A stretch of DNA of 20,998 nucleotides, taken from IMG/VR virus record IMGVR_UViG_3300036846_000414, positions 1 to 20,998 of that record; one strand, written 5' to 3'. Each line of letters starts with the position of its first letter. Positions within the stretch are counted from its first letter, which is position 1. Positions 14,045-20,601 of the stretch are shown here, piece by piece. The notes below the pieces were generated by a model. The model did no database searches, was not told where the DNA came from, and saw only the letters and a program-made list of their open reading frames with translations. The DNA is from a virus. Both the position numbers and the translations under genes were made by a program.

Positions 14045-14871
14045 TGGCGCTCAAGCGTAAGAGCATCCCGTCGCCTAACTACTCGAGCCGCGGCGGCGCG
14101 ACCGTCCGGCTCATCGTCCTCCATACGGCCGAGGGAGCGCGCACGATCGAGGACCTCGGCGCGTTCTTTGCGAGCTCGAGCTCCGGCGTCTCCTCGCACG
14201 TCGGCATCGACGACAAGGACGGGACGGTCGGCGAGTACGTCAAGCGCGGCTCGAAGGCCTGGACCGCGGCCGACGCGAACCCGGTCGCCGTCCAGGCCGA
14301 GCTATGCGCCTTCGCCTCCTGGTCGCCGGCGGAATGGGACCGGCATCCGAACATGCTCGAGAACGCCGGCCGCTGGGTCGCGGAGGAGGCGGCGAAGCTC
14401 GGCGTCCCGATCACGAAGCTCTCCGCCGGCGCCGCTCAAGGCTCCGGCCGCGGCGTCTGTCAGCACGACGACCTAGGCGCCTGGGGTGGAGGTCACTGGG
14501 ATTGCGGCGGCGGCTTCCCGATCGACCGCGTCCTCTCAATCGCCCGCGACTGGGCAGACGGCTCCGGAGGGAGTGAGGACTACATGAACCCGCCTCAATG
14601 GCTTTGGGACTGGCTCCGCTGGTACTTGACGACCGACCGCGACCCGGCGAAGAGGCCGGACGCCGCGCCGGAGAAGATCCCTCAATGGGCCTGGGACTAC
14701 GAGGCCGAGGTCGAGAAGATCGGCAAGCGCTACGGCACGACCGGCGGCGAGCGCGACTGGATGGACTGGCTCGAGGCCGGCAAGCCGGACGGCGAGCGGC
14801 CCGACGTCCCGGAGACGATCCCGGAGCGTTGGTGGACCGACAACGACTACGTCCTCGAGCGCTCGCGATGA
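14044..14871 (+). CDS. Endolysin, N-acetylmuramoyl-L-alanine amidase
   Basis: This 275-residue enzyme cuts the amide bond between muramic acid and L-alanine in peptidoglycan. The amidase_2 fold is indicated by VRLIVLHTAEG (zinc ligand H27), SSHVGID (H52), and the terminal GGHWDCGGGFPID (H151, with D153/C154) that replaces the usual HxDPGxxFP. The C-terminal third (about 180-275) is Trp-rich with three repeats of a PxxWxW type (PPQWLWDW, IPQWAWDY, IPERWWTDN), a likely cell-wall-binding region. GTG start in a TAGTG overlap. No signal peptide, so a holin is needed for release; candidate membrane proteins are the 119-residue protein two genes upstream and the tiny membrane protein downstream. Confidence 0.92.
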   Translation: MALKRKSIPSPNYSSRGGATVRLIVLHTAEGARTIEDLGAFFASSSSGVSSHVGIDDKDGTVGEYVKRGSKAWTAADANPVAVQAELCAFASWSPAEWDRHPNMLENAGRWVAEEAAKLGVPITKLSAGAAQGSGRGVCQHDDLGAWGGGHWDCGGGFPIDRVLSIARDWADGSGGSEDYMNPPQWLWDWLRWYLTTDRDPAKRPDAAPEKIPQWAWDYEAEVEKIGKRYGTTGGERDWMDWLEAGKPDGERPDVPETIPERWWTDNDYVLERSR

Positions 14872-15092
14872 TCGTCGGCTCCTACTCGATCGAGGCCGGC
14901 CGGCCGCTCTCGCCGCGGATGCGAGACGTCCTCCGCTCCGCCGGCCAAGGTCGCGGCGTCACCGAGACCGCGCTCGAGCTCCGCCTCTCGACCGGCACCG
15001 TCCGCACGATCCGCGCCGCCGCGATCGCGCGGCTCGGCGTCTCGAACGTCACCGCGGCCGTCGTCGAGGCGGCGAAGCGAGGCGAGCTATGA
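14868..15092 (+). CDS. Small LuxR/GerE-type helix-turn-helix protein
   Basis: This 74-residue protein is essentially a lone LuxR-type DNA-binding domain. LSPRMRDVLRSAGQGRGVTETALELRLS matches the pattern LTPRExxVLxLxAxGxxxxEIAxxLxxS, and STGTVRTIRAAAIARLGVSN matches the recognition helix and the final KLGV segment. No sensory domain is present. It starts in an ATGA overlap with the endolysin. As the only recognised DNA-binding regulator apart from the integrase, it may control the divergent promoter region or the late operon, though phage proteins of this type may also act as terminase-like DNA-recognition factors; the missing small terminase makes that worth considering. Confidence 0.8.
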   Translation: MIVGSYSIEAGRPLSPRMRDVLRSAGQGRGVTETALELRLSTGTVRTIRAAAIARLGVSNVTAAVVEAAKRGEL

Positions 15093-15355
15093 CGGCCGGC
15101 GAGCACGCGCGCCGCGCCTCCGAGCTCCTCGAGCTCATCGAGCGCCAGGAGGACGAGCTCGACGAGCTCCTCCGCGACGATCCCGACCGCCACCTCGAGC
15201 TCATCGCCGGCGGCGCGATCAAGCGGCTCAACGCGAGCCGCCAATGGTCGGCGGAGCTCGCTCGAGCTCACGCGCTCGCCGCGATCGCGCTCTCGGTCTC
15301 GCCGGCGATCGTCGACGCGCTCGTCGACGCCGACCGCGCGGACGGCTTCCGATGA
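15089..15355 (+). CDS. Small helical protein of unknown function
   Basis: This 88-residue, helix-rich, acidic protein opens with a heptad-like stretch (ASELLELIERQEDELDELLRDD), then IAGGAIKRLNASRQWSAELARAHALAAIAL, and ends VDADRADGFR. It may form a coiled coil. Starts and ends in ATGA overlaps, between the HTH protein and the methyltransferase. The first-copy counterpart ends at 45. No catalytic motif or known family is recognised. Confidence 0.75.
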   Translation: MTAGEHARRASELLELIERQEDELDELLRDDPDRHLELIAGGAIKRLNASRQWSAELARAHALAAIALSVSPAIVDALVDADRADGFR

Positions 15356-15924
15356 GGCTCGCATACGCCGACCCGCCCTATCCTGGCAACGCCGCGCTTT
15401 ACGTCGGTCATCCCGACTACGCCGGCGAGGTCGACCATCGCGAGCTCGTCGCCGAGCTCGTCCGCTTCGACGGCTGGGCACTTTCGACGAGCTCCCGCTC
15501 GCTTCGATCCGTCCTCGCTCTGGTCCCGCCGGAGACGCGCGTCCTCATCTGGGCTAACTACTCGATCGGACGCTCATGGGAGCCGGTCCTCGTCTCGCCG
15601 GCTCGCCCGATCCCCGCCACGGGAGCCCCGCGCGACTGGCTCCGCGTCGACGTCGAGGCCTTCCAATGGCGACCTCGGCCGGACGGCTACGTCATCGGCC
15701 GCAAGCCGCGCGAGTTCTGCATCTGGCTCTTCCGCTGGCTCGGCGCGATCGCCGGCGGAGACGATGAGCTCGTCGACCTCTTCCCCGGCTCCGGCGCCGT
15801 CGGCGACGCCTGGGAGGCCTGGAATCGTCAGCCGTCTCTCTTCGAGGCGCCGCGCGAGCCCGATCGTCGCGCCGTTCGTCGCTGGCGCCGCGACCGTCCC
15901 GGATGGGTCTCGCTCCGCGTATGA
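15352..15924 (+). CDS. DNA adenine-N6 methyltransferase-like protein (variant B)
   Basis: This is the second allele of the methyltransferase at 42-614: 190 residues, starting at the ATG in the ATGA overlap (the frame is open further upstream, inside the previous gene). The DPPY and DLFPGSGAVGDAWE motifs are unchanged. About nine substitutions separate the two (for example D35A, SLC to ALV near 55-57, I to V in WLRI, terminal L to V), with most base changes at third codon positions. That pattern fits purifying selection on two functional alleles rather than decay. Confidence 0.85.
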   Translation: MRLAYADPPYPGNAALYVGHPDYAGEVDHRELVAELVRFDGWALSTSSRSLRSVLALVPPETRVLIWANYSIGRSWEPVLVSPARPIPATGAPRDWLRVDVEAFQWRPRPDGYVIGRKPREFCIWLFRWLGAIAGGDDELVDLFPGSGAVGDAWEAWNRQPSLFEAPREPDRRAVRRWRRDRPGWVSLRV

Positions 15925-16199
15925 GCCGCAAACGTCAGAAGGCCGCAGGCGGCGCCACAGGAGCCGCTCTCACGGCCTCCGAGCACGTCACGCGGTTAGT
16001 ACGTCGCCGGCGAACGCCGGAGACGCCTTGGTCCTGGCGCGCCGTCTGCGGCGCCTGCGGTCCGCTCGGCGGCGGCTGGACCAAGGCCGAGCACGAGGCG
16101 ACCGAGCTCGGCTTCGCGCACGCGCTCGAGCACGCCAGGCCGACTCAACTCGAGCTCGAGCTCGAGCTCCCGAACGGCCGGATGCGGAAGCGGCGATGA
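15921..16199 (+). CDS. Small CxxC protein with Leu-Glu repeat (variant B)
   Basis: This 92-residue allele of the gene at 611-898 keeps the MSRKRQKAAGG start, a CGAC pair preceded by another cysteine-free Arg-rich region, the WTKAEHEATELGFAHALEHAR core and the LELELEL run. It ends with LPNGRMRKRR, shorter and more basic than variant A. Histidines H in EHE, AHA and EHA follow the cysteines and could complete a metal site. ATGA overlaps on both sides. Confidence 0.75.
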   Translation: MSRKRQKAAGGATGAALTASEHVTRLVRRRRTPETPWSWRAVCGACGPLGGGWTKAEHEATELGFAHALEHARPTQLELELELPNGRMRKRR

Positions 16200-16276
16200 G
16201 CAACGCTCAAGTCTGGCTCGCTCTCGTCGAGGGTCCGCTCCTCGTCGTCGTCCTCGTCCTCATCGTCCGGCGATGA
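16196..16276 (+). CDS. Tiny single-pass membrane protein (variant B)
   Basis: This 26-residue allele of the gene at 895-984 has an ATG start. Reading: MSNAQVWLALVEGP, then LLVVVLVLIV and two arginines. The EGP kink and following hydrophobic run are the same as in variant A, while many bases differ, which argues that the peptide is made. It ends in an ATGA overlap with the 154-residue optional gene. Possible holin-like or membrane-modulating peptide; function unknown. Confidence 0.6.
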   Translation: MSNAQVWLALVEGPLLVVVLVLIVRR

Positions 16277-16737
16277 GCGCGCTCGTCGAGCTCTCGACGG
16301 AGGAGCTCCTCCTCGCCGCGATCGTCGGCGTCCGTCGGTACGTCGAGAGCATCGCCGCCGGCCACTCGAGCATCTTCGCGACCGACTGGTCCCGCCACGT
16401 CGAAGGCGCCGCGGCCGAGCTCGCCTTCGCCAAGGATCGCGGCCTCTACTGGACCGGCGTCACGCAACTCGCCCGGACCGACGTCTCCGGCGTCCAGGTT
16501 CGCCACACGACCCGACCCGACGGCTGTCTCGTCATCCGCGACCGCGACTGTCTCGCCAACGAGCCGACTGTCCTCGTCACCGGCGCCGCCGGCGTCTACC
16601 GCCTCGTCGGCTGGATACGACCGGCCTTCGCTCGCCGCGAGGAATGGCGGCGCGACCCGAACGGCTACGGCCCCGCCTACTTCGTCCCTCAATCCGCGCT
16701 CGAGACGCTCGAGGAGCTCGAGGAGCTCCTCGCATGA
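16273..16737 (+). CDS. Optional accessory protein, possible PD-(D/E)XK-like fold
   Basis: This 154-residue protein is present only in the second genome copy, inserted exactly between two genes that overlap directly in the first copy. An acidic N-terminal helix is followed by EGAAAELAFAKDRGLYW, TDVSGVQVRHT, LVIRDRD and a C-terminal YRLVGWIRPAFAR..EEWRRDPNGYGPAYFVPQSAL. The order Glu-containing helix, Asp in a turn, then a VQVR strand resembles the core of PD-(D/E)XK-type nucleases, with R in place of the usual K. The C-terminal signature is familiar from phage and prophage proteins of unknown function. Starts and ends in ATGA overlaps, so the operon stays coupled. A defence or counter-defence role would suit an optional gene beside a methyltransferase, but this is inference. 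Confidence 0.75.
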   Translation: MSALVELSTEELLLAAIVGVRRYVESIAAGHSSIFATDWSRHVEGAAAELAFAKDRGLYWTGVTQLARTDVSGVQVRHTTRPDGCLVIRDRDCLANEPTVLVTGAAGVYRLVGWIRPAFARREEWRRDPNGYGPAYFVPQSALETLEELEELLA

Positions 16738-17141
16738 GCTCGGTCGTCCCGGCCGCGCCGATCTACGAGAGCGGCTTCGGCTCGCTCGAGCGCGACCTCG
16801 CCGAGATACGCCGCAGGATCGCTCGCGGCCGGCCTCGGCCCGACGACCTCGACGACCTCGACGCGCTCACCGAGGCGCTCGCCGAGCTCCGGGCTCTGTA
16901 CCGCGCCGACCTCCGCGTCGCGCTCGAGCTCGGCGACGAGGCGACGCCGCTCGACGTCGCGCTCCTCCACGCCGAGGAGCTCCTCCACGACTCGCTCACT
17001 CTGAGGACGATCCCGTTCGAGACGCGCGAGGCGCTCCGCGCCACGCGCGAGGCCGACTGGTCGGTCGTCCTCTACGGCCTCGCCGGCGCCGCCAGGACTG
17101 GCGCGTCGACCAACGCCGGCGATGAGGCAGGCGGCCGTTAG
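16734..17141 (+). CDS. Conserved helical protein of unknown function (variant B)
   Basis: This 135-residue version of the protein at 981-1361 is about 80% identical. VVPAAPIYESGF, RRRIARGRPRPDDLDDL, the LHAEELL helix, LRTIPFETREALR and DWSV.LYGLAG are preserved. The N-terminus has one extra residue and the C-terminal tail (ARTGASTNAGDEAGGR) is different and longer. The gene is coupled by ATGA to the optional gene and is followed by a 12-bp hairpin terminator. Confidence 0.8.
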   Translation: MSSVVPAAPIYESGFGSLERDLAEIRRRIARGRPRPDDLDDLDALTEALAELRALYRADLRVALELGDEATPLDVALLHAEELLHDSLTLRTIPFETREALRATREADWSVVLYGLAGAARTGASTNAGDEAGGR

Positions 17142-17161
17142 GTAGCGACCGTCCGCCACGG

Positions 17162-17195
17162 CGGCCGGCCTCCTCGAGACCCCGGAGGTCGGCCG
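17162..17195 (+). terminator. Hairpin terminator after accessory operon (variant B)
   Basis: CGGCCGGCCTCC pairs with GGAGGTCGGCCG (12 bp including one G-U) around a 10-base loop. It stands at the same place as the 9-bp hairpin at 1376-1403 but uses different bases, so the pairing is conserved by covariation. It lies 20 bases after the stop of the preceding gene. Confidence 0.7.
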
Positions 17196-17340
17196 TCACA
17201 ACACTCGACCGCTCGAGCAGCCGGCGCCGGCGCTCGAGCTCTCGACGTCATCGGCTGGACCCGGCTCGAGAGAGACGCCGGCACGCCGCGCCTACTTCCG
17301 GCGCGACGGCGACCCTCCCCCCGGACCCCCCTCCAAGCCC

Positions 17341-17362
17341 CGAGCTCGCCCTAGCGAGCTCG
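17341..17362. promoter_or_regulatory. Perfect inverted repeat next to C-runs (second copy)
   Basis: Same CGAGCTCGC - CCTA - GCGAGCTCG element as at 1558-1579, again just after two C-runs, within otherwise altered flanks. It lies before the sharp switch to full identity at 17372. Confidence 0.45.
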
Positions 17363-17379
17363 AAGGGCTTAGACCAAGG

Positions 17380-17399
17380 TCCGACCTCACTCGGTCGGA
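17380..17399. promoter_or_regulatory. Short hairpin before terminase (second copy)
   Basis: Identical to the TCCGACC/GGTCGGA hairpin at 1598-1617; 60 bases before the HNH-terminase ATG. Confidence 0.35.
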
Positions 17400-17459
17400 A
17401 GGCGACTCCTGCGCTCGACGCTCGCGGCCGAGCTCCGACGTCGGCGCTACCGTCTCCGC

Positions 17460-19400
17460 ATGGCGGCCAAGCAGCGAGCTCACGGCCAGGCCTGGCGCGA
17501 GCACGTCGCTCGAGTCACGCCGGAGCTCCGCGCTCGATGCGGCGACCTCTGCGAGCTCTGCGGCGCGCCGATCGACTTCGACGCTCCGCCTCGTTCGAGG
17601 CGATCGCCGAGCGTCGACCACGTCGTCCCGATCCATGCCGGCGGCGATCCTCTCCCGCCGGTCGAGGAGCTCCGCCTCGTTCACTACGGATGCAACGCCA
17701 AGCGAGGCAACCGGACGAGGCGAGGCGGCGTCCGCCTCGCCGCTCCCGTCGCGCCGGCCGTCGAGCTCCGAGCTCCGGCCTCGCCGAGGCCTCGCATGTA
17801 CGAGCCGCCTCGACGGTCGCGCCACGACTCGAGCCTCGACTCTCATCCGTCGCTCCTCGACGAGCTCGAGCTCGCGGCTCTCGAGCGGTCGCGCTCCGGC
17901 CGGTTTTCTAGCCCTGCGATGACCCGGCGCCAGTCGGCAAGTGTTATCTCCCCTGGAAACACCCGGAGCTCCGCCAGGACGCGCCGGCGTCCGTCGGAAG
18001 AGGTCGAGCTCGTCCCGCCTCGCCTCGAGACGCGCCGGCCTTCCGACGTCGTCGGCTCCTACGGCGCCGAGGCGGCCGGCTGGATCGAGCGCTACCTCCG
18101 CGACGACCTTCGACCCTGGCAGCGCTACGCGCTCGAGCGGGTCCTCGAGCATCGCGAGGACGGCTCGCTCCGCTGGCGCCGCGTCATCCTCACCGTCTCG
18201 CGCCAGTCCGGGAAGAGCATCCTCTCGCGCGGCCTTTGCGGCTGGCGCGTCGGCGCCGCGGACCTCTTCGACGAGCCGCAGGAGGTCCTGCACGTCGCGA
18301 ACCTCCGCGCGACCGCCTCCCGTATCTGGACGCCGGCGGCGCGGACGCTCGAGGAGACGCTCGGCGTCACCGTCCGCCGCTCGAACGGTCAAGAGGCGAT
18401 CGAGCTCGTCGACGGCTCGGCCTGGCGGCTCGCCGCGTCGACCCTGGACGGCGGCGTCGGCTCGAGCGTCTCGCTCGCCTTCGTCGACGAGGCCTGGCGC
18501 GTCTCCCGCGACGTCGTCGACGGCTCGATCGCGCCGACGATGCTCGAGCGCGCCTCGCCTCAACTCGTCCTCGTCTCGACGGCCGGCGACGGCGGCTCGA
18601 CGCTCCTCATCGAGGACCGCGACGCCGCGATCGCGGAGCTCGACGACCCGGACGAGGCGCGCATCCTCCTCCTCGAGTGGTCGGCGCCGCCGGAGGCCTA
18701 CCCGGACGACCGCGACGCCTGGCGGCTCGCCTCGCCTCACTGGACGCCGGCCAGGCTCGAGGCGCTCGAGCACGCGCACGCGACGAGCTCCGAGAACGAC
18801 TGGCGCCGCCAGTACCTCAACCAGTGGGTCCTCGCGGCCCGGTCCTGGATCGCGCCGGCTCAATGGTCGGCCGCGGCCGAGGCGGAGCTCGAGCTCCCGT
18901 CGAAGCCGGCCGGCACGCTCGCCGTCAACGACCGCGACGGTCAGCCGGGAGCCTGCGGCTACGTCCTCGCGATCGCCGACGACGCCGGCGACGTCGTCGT
19001 CTCCGGTCGCGCCTTCCCGACCCGCCGCGCTCTCTGGGCGGAGCTCGAGCTCCTCGCCGCGCGCCGGCGAGGCCTCGTCCTCCTCCATCCGGCCTCGTTC
19101 GAGAGGCACGTCGCGAGCCTCCGCGGCGTCACGACTCAGAAGGTCGGCACCGCCGAGCAGCGCGCCGGCTACGGCCCGACGCTGGCCGCGGTCGTCGACG
19201 GCCGCCTCCGCCACGACGGCGACCCGGAGCTCACTCGGCAAATGCTCACGGCGACGCCAGTGACGATCCCGGACGTCGGGACGACGCTCTCCGCCAGGCG
19301 GTCGCCTGGTCCGATCTTCCTCGCTCGCGCGGCCGTCTGGGCGATCGGCGCCGAGCTCCGGCCGGAGCGTCGCCGGAAGCCGCTCATCGTCTCCGCCTAG
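17460..19400 (+). CDS. terL: HNH endonuclease-large terminase fusion (second copy)
   Basis: This 646-residue gene appears identical to 1678-3618. Here the upstream frame is stopped by TAG at 17370-17372, so the ATG at 17460 is the first possible ATG/GTG/TTG start; this fixes the start in both copies. The same internal ATG for a TerL-only product is at 17919. HNH, Walker A and DEAW motifs are as in the first copy. The lack of any change across nearly 2 kb, next to a diverged region, means very recent duplication, homogenisation or the same molecule read twice. Confidence 0.88.
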   Translation: MAAKQRAHGQAWREHVARVTPELRARCGDLCELCGAPIDFDAPPRSRRSPSVDHVVPIHAGGDPLPPVEELRLVHYGCNAKRGNRTRRGGVRLAAPVAPAVELRAPASPRPRMYEPPRRSRHDSSLDSHPSLLDELELAALERSRSGRFSSPAMTRRQSASVISPGNTRSSARTRRRPSEEVELVPPRLETRRPSDVVGSYGAEAAGWIERYLRDDLRPWQRYALERVLEHREDGSLRWRRVILTVSRQSGKSILSRGLCGWRVGAADLFDEPQEVLHVANLRATASRIWTPAARTLEETLGVTVRRSNGQEAIELVDGSAWRLAASTLDGGVGSSVSLAFVDEAWRVSRDVVDGSIAPTMLERASPQLVLVSTAGDGGSTLLIEDRDAAIAELDDPDEARILLLEWSAPPEAYPDDRDAWRLASPHWTPARLEALEHAHATSSENDWRRQYLNQWVLAARSWIAPAQWSAAAEAELELPSKPAGTLAVNDRDGQPGACGYVLAIADDAGDVVVSGRAFPTRRALWAELELLAARRRGLVLLHPASFERHVASLRGVTTQKVGTAEQRAGYGPTLAAVVDGRLRHDGDPELTRQMLTATPVTIPDVGTTLSARRSPGPIFLARAAVWAIGAELRPERRRKPLIVSA

Positions 19401-19462
19401 CCGATCGGCCTACGCCGAACGGCCGATTGCGGCGCGAGCTCGCCGAGCTCACGCTTCGAGGG

Positions 19463-20599
19463 ATGAGACTCCGCCGCGGAGCGTCGCTCGAGCTCGAGGC
19501 CGCGAGGCCTCGCGTCCGGCTCCCGGTCGTCCGCTCCGGCACGCCGCTCGAGGTCGCCGAGGTCGCCTGGCTCACCGAGGGAGTCGGCCGCGAGGCGGCG
19601 CTCACGATCCCCGCGGTCGCCGCCTGCCGCGCCGCGATCGTCGGGACGGTCGTCCAGCTTCCGGCCTACGCCTACCGCGGCGACGAGCGGCTCGAGCCCG
19701 GCTACCTCCTGACGAGGCCGGACCCGTCGACGACCTGGACGGCGACGATCGCCGGCACCGTCGACGACCTCCTCTTCCACGGCCGCGCCTACTGGCGCGT
19801 CCTCGAGCGCGACTCGGAAGGCTTCCCGCGGCGCGCTCGCTGGACGCCTCACCGCGACGTCACGCCGGAGACCCGCTCGACCGGCGGCTCCTACTCCGAG
19901 CTCACCGGCTACCGCGTCGCCGGCGTCCCTCGCGAGCTCGAGGTCGACGAGCTCATCCGCTTCGACGGCCAGGCTCCCGGCGTCCTCGAGACCGGAGCTC
20001 GCACGCTCGCCGCGGCGCTCGAGCTCGAGGAGGCGGCTCGCCGGCTCGCCTCCATCGAGCTCCCCGCCGGCGTCCTCAAGAACGAAGGCACCGAGCTCGG
20101 CGAGGACGAGGCGGCCGCGCTCGTCGCCTCGTTCGAGGCGATGCGGCGCGAGCATGGCGTCGCCTTCGTCCAAGGCCTCGAGTACCAACGCGAGAACCTC
20201 AACGCCGCCGACCTCCAACTCATCGAGGCGCGTCACAACGTCTCGACCGAGGTCGCGCGGCTCTTCTCGGTCCCGGTCGCGATGATCGGCGCCTCGCCGT
20301 CCGGCAACTCGAGCGCGCTCCTCTACTCGAACCTCAGCCAACAACTCGCGATCCTGGTCTCGTCGGCCTGCGCGCCGCATCTCAAGGTCGTCGAGTCGAC
20401 CCTCTCCGACGTCGTCCCGCGCGGCCAGGCGGTCGCCTTCGACGTCCAATCGTTCCTTCGCGGCGACCCGCAGGCCGCGTCCGACTACGCGACCGGCCTC
20501 CTCGCCGCCGGCGTCATCGACGTCGCCGAGGCCCGGTCCATGCTCGGCATCCCGTCCTCGTCCGGCACGCCGCCGGACCTCACCCCTGGGAGGCTCTAA
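19463..20599 (+). CDS. Portal protein (second copy)
   Basis: Identical to 3681-4817 as far as can be seen: 378 residues with the same portal core (NLNAADLQLIEARHNV, LFSVPVAMIG). The same alternative TTG start lies 36 bases upstream. It is followed after two bases by the protease-capsid gene. Confidence 0.9.
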   Translation: MRLRRGASLELEAARPRVRLPVVRSGTPLEVAEVAWLTEGVGREAALTIPAVAACRAAIVGTVVQLPAYAYRGDERLEPGYLLTRPDPSTTWTATIAGTVDDLLFHGRAYWRVLERDSEGFPRRARWTPHRDVTPETRSTGGSYSELTGYRVAGVPRELEVDELIRFDGQAPGVLETGARTLAAALELEEAARRLASIELPAGVLKNEGTELGEDEAAALVASFEAMRREHGVAFVQGLEYQRENLNAADLQLIEARHNVSTEVARLFSVPVAMIGASPSGNSSALLYSNLSQQLAILVSSACAPHLKVVESTLSDVVPRGQAVAFDVQSFLRGDPQAASDYATGLLAAGVIDVAEARSMLGIPSSSGTPPDLTPGRL

Positions 20600-20601
20600 C
20601 G

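Larger units (their letters stand above)
17142..17459. other. Non-coding gap before the second terminase copy
   Basis: This 318-base gap is the counterpart of 1362-1677. It contains the terminator hairpin (17162-17195), C-runs near 17315-17330, the 9-bp inverted repeat (17341-17362) and the 7-bp hairpin (17380-17399). The first two-thirds is diverged from the first copy, and from 17372 onward it is identical. The TAG at 17370-17372 closes the terminase frame and supports its ATG start at 17460. Confidence 0.7.
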
